This document shows, one piece after another, positions 44,919 to 49,654 of a stretch of 49,654 bases of DNA. Below the pieces are notes generated by a model. That model saw only the letters and a list, made by a program, of their open reading frames with translations. It ran no database searches and was not told the DNA's origin. The first letter of the stretch is position 1; each line of letters starts with the position of its first letter. This DNA comes from Quadrisphaera sp. (GTDB lineage Bacteria > Actinomycetota > Actinomycetes > Actinomycetales > Quadrisphaeraceae), in the NCBI GenBank assembly GCA_029257185.1, contig JARICT010000018.1, forward strand, positions 1 to 49,654. The letters run 5' to 3'. The position numbers and the translations under genes were made by a program.

Positions 44919-45760
44919 CCCAGGTCGACGACCACCGGGGCGTGGTCCGAGGCGCCCTTGCCCTTGCGCTCGTCCCGGTCGACCCAGGCGCCGGTCACCC
45001 GGGACTCCAGCGCGGGGGAGGCCAGCACGAAGTCGATGCGCATGCCCTGCTTCTTGGGGAAGCGCAGCTGCTGGTAGTCCCAGAACGTGTAGACGCCCGG
45101 GCCGGGGGCCAGCGGGCGGACGACGTCGGCGAAGCCGGCCCGGGTGAGGGCGGTGAACGCGGCGCGCTCCTCGTCGGTGACGTGGGTGGAGCCGTCGAAG
45201 ACCGCCATGTCCCACACGTCCTCGTCCAGGGGCGCCACGTTGAAGTCGCCGGTCAGCGCGACCTGGCTGGCGGGGTGCTGCTCCAGCCAGGTCTCCCCGG
45301 CCGCACGGAGCGCGCTCAGCCACTCCAGCTTGTAGGCCAGGTGCGGGTCGTCGACGCCGCGGCCGTTCGGCACGTAGAGGCTCCACACCCGCACGCCGCC
45401 ACAGGTGGCACCGATGGCCCTGGCCTCGTGGACGGGGTCCGGGGCGGCCGGCGGCTCTGCCCCCTCGGGTGCGTCGTCGGGCGGTTGCGGCGCCGGCGGG
45501 GCCCACGCGGGCATGCCCGGGAAGCCGACCTCCACGTCGCTCAGGCCCACCCGGGAGAGGATCGCGACGCCGTTCCACTGGCTGAAGCCGGTGTGCGCCA
45601 CCTCGTAGCCGAGCGCCTCGAAGCGCTCCGCGGGGAACTGGGCGTCCTTGCACTTGGTCTCCTGCAGCGCGACGACGTCGACGTCGGAGCGCTGCAGCCA
45701 GTCCGCGATGCGGTCGACGCGGGCACGGGCGGAGTTGACGTTCCAGGTGGCCAGGCGCAT
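44915..45760 (-). CDS. xth: exodeoxyribonuclease III
   Basis: A 281-residue AP endonuclease/3'-5' exonuclease for base-excision repair. Motifs: MRLATWNVNSARARVDRIADW, the metal-binding Glu in VVALQETKC, SLYVPNGRGV, LTGDFNVAPLDEDVWD, WDYQQLRFPKKQGMRIDFVL, and GASDHAPVVVDL with the catalytic Asp-His. A Pro-rich insertion (about residues 85-105) is not usual in the family. Leaderless ATG at 45760; first gene of a run xth-hydrolase-4TM-glucosidase with overlapping junctions. Confidence 0.95.
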   Translation of the reverse strand: MRLATWNVNSARARVDRIADWLQRSDVDVVALQETKCKDAQFPAERFEALGYEVAHTGFSQWNGVAILSRVGLSDVEVGFPGMPAWAPPAPQPPDDAPEGAEPPAAPDPVHEARAIGATCGGVRVWSLYVPNGRGVDDPHLAYKLEWLSALRAAGETWLEQHPASQVALTGDFNVAPLDEDVWDMAVFDGSTHVTDEERAAFTALTRAGFADVVRPLAPGPGVYTFWDYQQLRFPKKQGMRIDFVLASPALESRVTGAWVDRDERKGKGASDHAPVVVDLG

Positions 45761-45767
45761 GGCGGTG

Positions 45768-45773
45768 ACGCTA
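45768..45773 (-). promoter_or_regulatory. leaderless -10 (TAGCGT) for xth
   Basis: On the minus strand TAGCGT ends 7 bases before the ATG at 45760. Confidence 0.65.
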
Positions 45774-45781
45774 CTGCGCTC

Positions 45782-45787
45782 TACCGT
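45782..45787 (+). promoter_or_regulatory. leaderless -10 (TACCGT) for the SDR gene
   Basis: TACCGT ends 7 bases before the ATG at 45795. It starts only 8 bases after the opposing xth -10 hexamer, so the two promoters must overlap and probably exclude one another. Confidence 0.65.
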
Positions 45788-45794
45788 TCCCCTC

Positions 45795-46640
45795 ATGCCG
45801 AAGACTCCTCCCGCCAGCCACCGCCGCGTCGCCGCGCAGACCGACCCCCTCGGAGCACCGCCCGGCGGGGGCCGCCGCACCGCGCTGGTCACCGGCGCCA
45901 CGTCAGGCATCGGTGCGGCGTTCGTGGAGCAGCTGGCCGTCGCGGGCCACGACCTCGTGCTGGTCGCGCGCGACGCCCCCCGGCTCGAGGCCGCCGCGGC
46001 CCGGCTGCGCGCCGACTACGGGGTCGGCGTCGAGGTGCTGCCCGCCGACCTGTCCGACCCGGAGGCGACGCAGCGCGTCGCGGAGCGCGCCGGGAGCCGC
46101 TCGGACCCGGTGGACGTGCTGGTCAACAACGCGGGCTTCGGCCTCGCGAGCGGGCTCCTCGACTCCGACCCGGCCGAGGAGGACCGGATGCTCGACGTGC
46201 TCGTGCGCGCAGTGCTCGTGGTGACGAAGCCGGCGGCCGAGGCGATGCGTGAGCGGGGGCGCGGGGCGATCATCACCGTCTCCTCCGTGGCGGGCTTCGT
46301 GCCGCTGGGCACCTACTCCTCCGCGAAGGCGTGGGCGACGACCTTCATGGAGTCGCTCGCGGTGGAGCTCGCCGGCACCGGTGTGAGCGCGACGGCCGTG
46401 TGCCCCGGCTACGTGCGGACGGAGTTCCACGCCCGCGCGTCGATCGCGACGGCGCACCAGCCGTGGCCGGTGTGGATGACTCCGACCCTCGTGGCGCGCC
46501 AGGGCCTGCGCGGCGCCGCCCGCGGGCGCGCCGTGGTGGTGCCGAGCGTGCTGTACCGCTCGCTGGTGGCCGTCGTGGGCGTGACCCCGCGCCGGCTGCT
46601 GGCCCGCGCGGCTGCTGCCCGCCGTCCCGAGCGGCGCTGA
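45795..46640 (+). CDS. short-chain dehydrogenase/reductase
   Basis: A 281-residue classical SDR. NAD(P) site TGATSGIGAAF, NNAGFG, the catalytic Ser in TVSSVAGF and Tyr/Lys in YSSAKAW (Y-x3-K), and VCPGYVRTEF. The N-terminus carries about 30 additional Pro/Arg-rich residues. An Arg close behind the first strand (LVARDAP) favours NADP(H), but the substrate is unknown. It is divergent from xth. Followed by the palindromic repeat array. Confidence 0.88.
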   Translation: MPKTPPASHRRVAAQTDPLGAPPGGGRRTALVTGATSGIGAAFVEQLAVAGHDLVLVARDAPRLEAAAARLRADYGVGVEVLPADLSDPEATQRVAERAGSRSDPVDVLVNNAGFGLASGLLDSDPAEEDRMLDVLVRAVLVVTKPAAEAMRERGRGAIITVSSVAGFVPLGTYSSAKAWATTFMESLAVELAGTGVSATAVCPGYVRTEFHARASIATAHQPWPVWMTPTLVARQGLRGAARGRAVVVPSVLYRSLVAVVGVTPRRLLARAAAARRPERR

Positions 46641-46656
46641 GCGGACCTCCGGACCC

Positions 46657-46770
46657 CACCGCGTCTCGCGCGCGAAGTGCGGTGCTCCGGCGTCCCCTCA
46701 CCGCGTTTCGCGCGCGAAGTGCGGTGCTCCGGCCTCCCCCCACCGCGTTTCGCGCGCGAGACGCCGTGGG
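46657..46770. repeat. 42-bp tandem array of long palindromes
   Basis: Units start at 46657, 46699 and 46741, exactly 42 bases apart. The first two are near identical and the third diverges after 18 bases. Each begins with a 28-base near-palindrome, CACCGC..TTCGCGCGCGAA..GCGGTG, with only G-T wobbles breaking the stem in copy 2. They lie between convergent genes and probably also act as terminators. Confidence 0.85.
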
Positions 46771-46782
46771 TCGGGGTGGCGG

Positions 46783-47337
46783 TCAGGGCACGGCGGTGGC
46801 CCTGCGCTCCGCGAACCAGGCGCTGAGCTCGGGGCCGTAGAGGTCGACGAGCATGCGTGCGAAGAGGCCCGCGCTCACCGCCGCCCCGAGCGTGGACCAC
46901 CAGGCGGGGGGCGCCGGGACGAGCAGGCTGGGGCCGCTCACGAGGTAGACCGCCGTCGCGAGGAGGGCCGCGACCAGCCCGATCCCCCGCGCCACCGCCA
47001 GCACGAGCACGGCGACGCGCGCCCACCGGCGCCCGCGCCGCAGGTACCGGACCAGCACGGCCGCGGCGGCCACCACCACGGCTGCGCCCAGGAGCTGCAC
47101 GGTGAGGGTCACGACGACGAGCCCCGCGCTCGGCACGACACGCTCCCCGAGGGCATTGGTGGACGTGAGGGCGGTGTTCATGACCCCGTCGGTGAGGGCG
47201 TCCACCAGCCCGACGAGCAGGACCAGCGCGGCCTGCACGCGGACGAGCCGGACCACCTGCTCGAGGCGGTCCTCGGCGTCGACGGCGGCGCCGGGGCGCG
47301 GGCTCGCCGGGGCACGGTGCTCGCTGCGACGACCCAC
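46783..47337 (-). CDS. 4-TM membrane protein, paralogue of 43346-43951
   Basis: A 184-residue protein with four membrane helices, an Arg-rich loop (YLRRGRRWARVAVL) between helices 2 and 3, and a C-terminal SAWFAERRATAVP. It shares order and short motifs with the protein at 43346. Function unknown. The start is taken as GTG 47337 (MGRRSEHRAPA), the first codon that keeps a short charged N-terminus; no good ribosome-binding site is visible. Both sides are flanked by the same palindromic repeat family. Confidence 0.65.
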   Translation of the reverse strand: MGRRSEHRAPASPRPGAAVDAEDRLEQVVRLVRVQAALVLLVGLVDALTDGVMNTALTSTNALGERVVPSAGLVVVTLTVQLLGAAVVVAAAAVLVRYLRRGRRWARVAVLVLAVARGIGLVAALLATAVYLVSGPSLLVPAPPAWWSTLGAAVSAGLFARMLVDLYGPELSAWFAERRATAVP

Positions 47338-47424
47338 CGGTCCAGTCAACCGCCGACCACCCGCCGGCGGCCGGCTCCGACGCGCCCACGCTGCTCCACC
47401 TGCACGCCAGCCGGCGACCCGCCC

Positions 47425-47493
47425 GCACCGCACTTCGTCGACGAAGCGTGGTCGACGGGCAGCTCCGCACCGCACTTCACCGGCGAAGTGCGG
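47425..47493. repeat. two further palindromes of the GCACCGCACTTC family
   Basis: GCACCGCACTTC begins at 47425 and at 47467. The first is part of the perfect palindrome CTTCGTCGACGAAG (47433-47446). The second forms a 9-bp stem, CCGCACTTC (47470-47478) with GAAGTGCGG (47485-47493). The same 12-mer in inverted orientation is at 46674-46685 and 46716-46727. The second hairpin lies 42 bases after the exporter's stop and may terminate it. Confidence 0.8.
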
Positions 47494-47535
47494 GTGGTGC
47501 GGTGCGGGTGGTGCCGGCTGGCGGTGGCGGGGCGC

Positions 47536-48783
47536 TCAGACGGTGACGAGGGCGCGCTCGGCGCGCAGCACGGGCAGGGCGACGGTCGCCATCACCACCA
47601 GGCCGGCAGCCCCGGCGGCGGCGACGGCGACCCCGGTGGTGAGGTCCCCGCGCAGACCCCCGAGGGCGACGAGGGGGAAGACGGCCGCCCCCAGGCCGAA
47701 CTGGGCGCACCCCACGAGGGCGGCGGCCGAGCCGGCGGCCCAGCCGTTGCGGCCCAGGACGATCGCCGCCGTGGTGGGGATCGCCACGCCGATGAAGACG
47801 GTCGTCACGCAGAGCAGGCCCACCACCTCCAGCAGCGTCGCCGGGCGGCTGGCGGCGTCGGCGACGAGGACCAGGGCGCTCACCATCGCCCCGGTGAGCC
47901 CCACGACCAGCAGCCGCTGGGGCGAGGTGCGCGCCACGAGCTGGGCGGTGACCTGCGTGCCGGCGACGAAGCACACCCCGATGACGGCGAACGCCAGGGC
48001 GAACTGCCCCGCGGAGAGCCCGTACAGCTCCTGCAGCACGAAGGGGGCGCCCGCGACGTAGCTGAAGATCATGGAGTTGGTGAGGCCGGCGGTCAGCACC
48101 ACGCCCCACGTCACGCGGTCGCCCAGCAGGACGCGGTAGGTCCTCGCGGTGCCTCGCAACCCCGCCGGCCGGCGCCTCGAGCGGGGCAGGGTCTCCGGCA
48201 GGCGCAGCGCGACGACGAGGAGGAGCACCACCGCCAGGAGCGCCAGCACCCCGAAGATGCCGCGCCAGCTGGTCACCGACAGCAGCCAGCCGCCGAGGGT
48301 GGGCGCGAAGATCGGCGACGCCCCGAGGACGAGCGTGAGGCGGGCCACCAGGCGGGAGGCCCCGGCGCCGTCGAAGAGGTCGCGCACCACGGCCAGCGCG
48401 GTGACGGCTGCCGCCGCGGAGCCGAGGCCCTGCAGCAGGCGCAGGGCGCCCAGCACCTCGATCGTCGGCGCGAGCGCGCACCCCACGGACGCGAGGAGGT
48501 GCAGGCACAGCCCCGCGAGCAGGGGGGCCCGGCGTCCCAGGGCGTCGGACAGGGGGCCCACGACGAGCTGCCCGACCGCCGTCCCGACGAGGGTGCCCGT
48601 CAGCGTGAGCTGGACCAGCGTCGCGGTGGTGGCGAGATCGGTCCGCAGCTCGGGGAAGGCCGGGAGGTACATGTCGACGCTGAAGGCGCCCAGCGCGGTC
48701 AGCGCGCCGAGCAGCACCACCCACCGAGCGCGCCGGGTGGCGGTCAGGGCCGTGAAGTCGCGGGTGTCGGGAAGGGTGGGCAC
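47536..48783 (-). CDS. Bcr/CflA family drug-resistance MFS transporter
   Basis: A 415-residue, 12-helix membrane exporter. The first helix contains ALGAFSVDMYLPAFPEL, typical of the DHA1 Bcr/CflA (bicyclomycin/chloramphenicol) group. The loop 2-3 motif A reads GPLSDALGRRAPLLAG, and motif C is in PIFAPTLGGWLLS. A proton-driven efflux role is inferred; substrate unknown. The GTG at 48783 (MPTLPDTRDFTALT) is preferred because it leaves a short cytosolic N-terminus and has GAGGTC upstream. Divergent from the deacetylase gene. Confidence 0.88.
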   Translation of the reverse strand: MPTLPDTRDFTALTATRRARWVVLLGALTALGAFSVDMYLPAFPELRTDLATTATLVQLTLTGTLVGTAVGQLVVGPLSDALGRRAPLLAGLCLHLLASVGCALAPTIEVLGALRLLQGLGSAAAAVTALAVVRDLFDGAGASRLVARLTLVLGASPIFAPTLGGWLLSVTSWRGIFGVLALLAVVLLLVVALRLPETLPRSRRRPAGLRGTARTYRVLLGDRVTWGVVLTAGLTNSMIFSYVAGAPFVLQELYGLSAGQFALAFAVIGVCFVAGTQVTAQLVARTSPQRLLVVGLTGAMVSALVLVADAASRPATLLEVVGLLCVTTVFIGVAIPTTAAIVLGRNGWAAGSAAALVGCAQFGLGAAVFPLVALGGLRGDLTTGVAVAAAGAAGLVVMATVALPVLRAERALVTV

Positions 48784-48895
48784 GGCGGGGCAGACCTCGG
48801 ATCGTCGGGGGAGGGGAGCAAGTCTGACCGACGCGACCGGGGAGCGCGGCAGCAGCAGCACCGACCGGTGCCGGGACGTGGCGCCACCCGGCCGC

Positions 48896-48901
48896 TACTG
48901 T
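48896..48901 (+). promoter_or_regulatory. leaderless -10 (TACTGT) for the deacetylase gene
   Basis: TACTGT ends 7 bases before the GTG at 48909. Confidence 0.6.
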
Positions 48902-48908
48902 CGTCACG

Positions 48909-49654
48909 GTGGGTCAAGCGATGTCGATCGAGCGCACCGGTACGGCCTACCGTCGGCGCGGACCTGCGCCGCTGAGGGCGGTCCTGGGCGCCGCGGACCG
49001 TCTCTCACGGGGAGCGGTGCGTCGCCAGCTCTCCCGCAGGAGCCTCTGGCAGAAGGTCCCGGGCGGACCGGCCCGCCGCCCCGACGGCGTGCGGCGCCTG
49101 GCGCTGACCGTCGACCTCGACTACCAGGCCGACACCGACGCCCTCCCCGCCCTGGTGGAGATGCTGGAGCGTCGCGGCGCGCGGATGTCGGTGTGCAGCG
49201 TCGGCGCGCTCGTCGAGGCCGACCCCGGCCCCTACGAGGCCGCCGTCGCCGCCGGCCACGAGCTGGTCAACCACAGCATGACCCACCCGGACAACGCCGT
49301 GCTCGACCCCGACCGCGAGTTCTGGCACCTCTCCGCGGAGCAGATGACCGCGCAGGTGGGCGAGGCCCAGGACGTCTTCGAGCGGCGCCTCGGCGTGCGG
49401 CCGGTGGGTTTCCGGACGCCGCACTTCAAGGACGCCCACCGCCTCACCGGCGTGCTGACCGCCTTCCCCGAGCTCCGCTACGTCTCCAGCGCGCTGGCCA
49501 GCAAGGCCCCGCTGGGCGCCGAGCCGTACCTGGCCAGCCGGGTGGCCCTCGCCGGTGAGGATCTCTCCCACCTGTTCGCCGCCACCGACCCGGCGCAGGC
49601 GAGCGACCTCGTGCAGATCCCGCTGACGCCCTGCCCGGACCACCGCTGGTCGCC
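48909..49654 (+). CDS. polysaccharide deacetylase (NodB/CE4 family), 3' end missing
   Basis: The frame is open from GTG 48909 to the right edge (248 codons), so the C-terminus is outside the window. After about 60 basic N-terminal residues a NodB-like domain begins: LTVDLDYQADTDALP (Asp69/Asp71 as first metal/catalytic motif), GARMSVCSVGALVE, the metal-binding NHSMTHP (His122 and His126), and GFRTPHF as third motif. Family members deacetylate peptidoglycan or other N-acetyl sugars; the D-x-D first motif is the variant of the PgdA/HP0310 and allantoinase-like subgroup. No signal peptide is evident. An ATG at 48921 is an alternative start. Confidence 0.82.
   Translation, partial: MGQAMSIERTGTAYRRRGPAPLRAVLGAADRLSRGAVRRQLSRRSLWQKVPGGPARRPDGVRRLALTVDLDYQADTDALPALVEMLERRGARMSVCSVGALVEADPGPYEAAVAAGHELVNHSMTHPDNAVLDPDREFWHLSAEQMTAQVGEAQDVFERRLGVRPVGFRTPHFKDAHRLTGVLTAFPELRYVSSALASKAPLGAEPYLASRVALAGEDLSHLFAATDPAQASDLVQIPLTPCPDHRWS

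Noticed and set aside
46657-46770. Reading the 42-bp tandem repeats as a CRISPR array
   Set aside because: The units are directly adjacent with near-identical spacer portions and only three copies, so there are no unique spacers.
49005-49643. A 212-codon minus-strand ORF at the right edge
   Set aside because: The plus-strand frame from 48909 has clear NodB motifs; this is its antisense shadow.

Overview
The window is about 49.7 kb of very GC-rich DNA, densely packed with genes on both strands, and clearly from an actinobacterium. Marker content supports this: mycothiol genes (mshA, mshD, mscR), CarD, a SenX3/RegX3-type two-component system, a MutT1-type Nudix-phosphatase next to polyphosphate kinase, an RsiG-like protein, and GTTCACC-type PHO boxes. 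Gene style is compatible with Kineosporiales or relatives, but sequence alone does not fix the genus. Almost everything is ordinary chromosome. I see no tRNA, rRNA, CRISPR array, prophage, integrase or insertion sequence, and no gene-free stretch longer than about 300 bases.

Layout. 1-1016: galE, cut by the left edge. 1229-5146 (+): a PAS/GGDEF/EAL protein with a degenerate GGDEF site, a 46-residue leaderless ORF, and a DUF47 protein coupled to a PiT-like permease that has lost the family signature motifs. 5157-13627 (-): mshD, ppk, mutT1, a PHO box, and pstS-pstC-pstA-pstB, all collinear. 13727-24276: mostly small housekeeping and unknown genes, including a YgfZ-type protein, a proline-rich envelope protein, a 37-residue membrane peptide, a nitrobindin-like protein, an RsiG-like anti-sigma factor, a polyprenol-phosphate mannosyltransferase, an asparaginase, DUF2516, a methyltransferase, mshA and gpmA. 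24323-27132: phoU diverging from senX3-regX3 with a PHO box between them.

27158-34899: a lipoprotein gene, carD-ispD-ispF, a strong bidirectional terminator, sodA, a metallo-beta-lactamase-fold hydrolase with mscR, then cysS-rlmB. 34905-39621: a DUF4032 protein, and a PEP synthase regulatory kinase next to ppsA. 39654-45760 (-): a TauE/SafE permease, an MsiK-type sugar ABC ATPase, a GH13 glucosidase, a 4-TM protein, an alpha/beta hydrolase and exodeoxyribonuclease III. 45795-49654: an SDR enzyme, a palindromic repeat array, a second 4-TM protein paralogous to the first, a Bcr/CflA-type exporter, and a polysaccharide deacetylase cut by the right edge.

Four themes tie the genes together. Phosphate: Pst uptake, polyphosphate, PhoU, SenX3-RegX3 and their PHO boxes. 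Mycothiol: synthesis genes mshA and mshD, and the mycothiol-dependent detoxification pair mscR plus hydrolase. Cyclic di-GMP: a probable phosphodiesterase and an RsiG-like anti-sigma factor. Leaderless expression: at least 15 genes have a TANNNT hexamer ending exactly 6 or 7 bases before the start codon, which also settled many start choices. The most unusual items are the motif-less PiT-like permease, the RsiG variant, the MutT1 with a CHG instead of RHG phosphatase motif, and the palindromic repeats near 46.7 and 47.4 kb.
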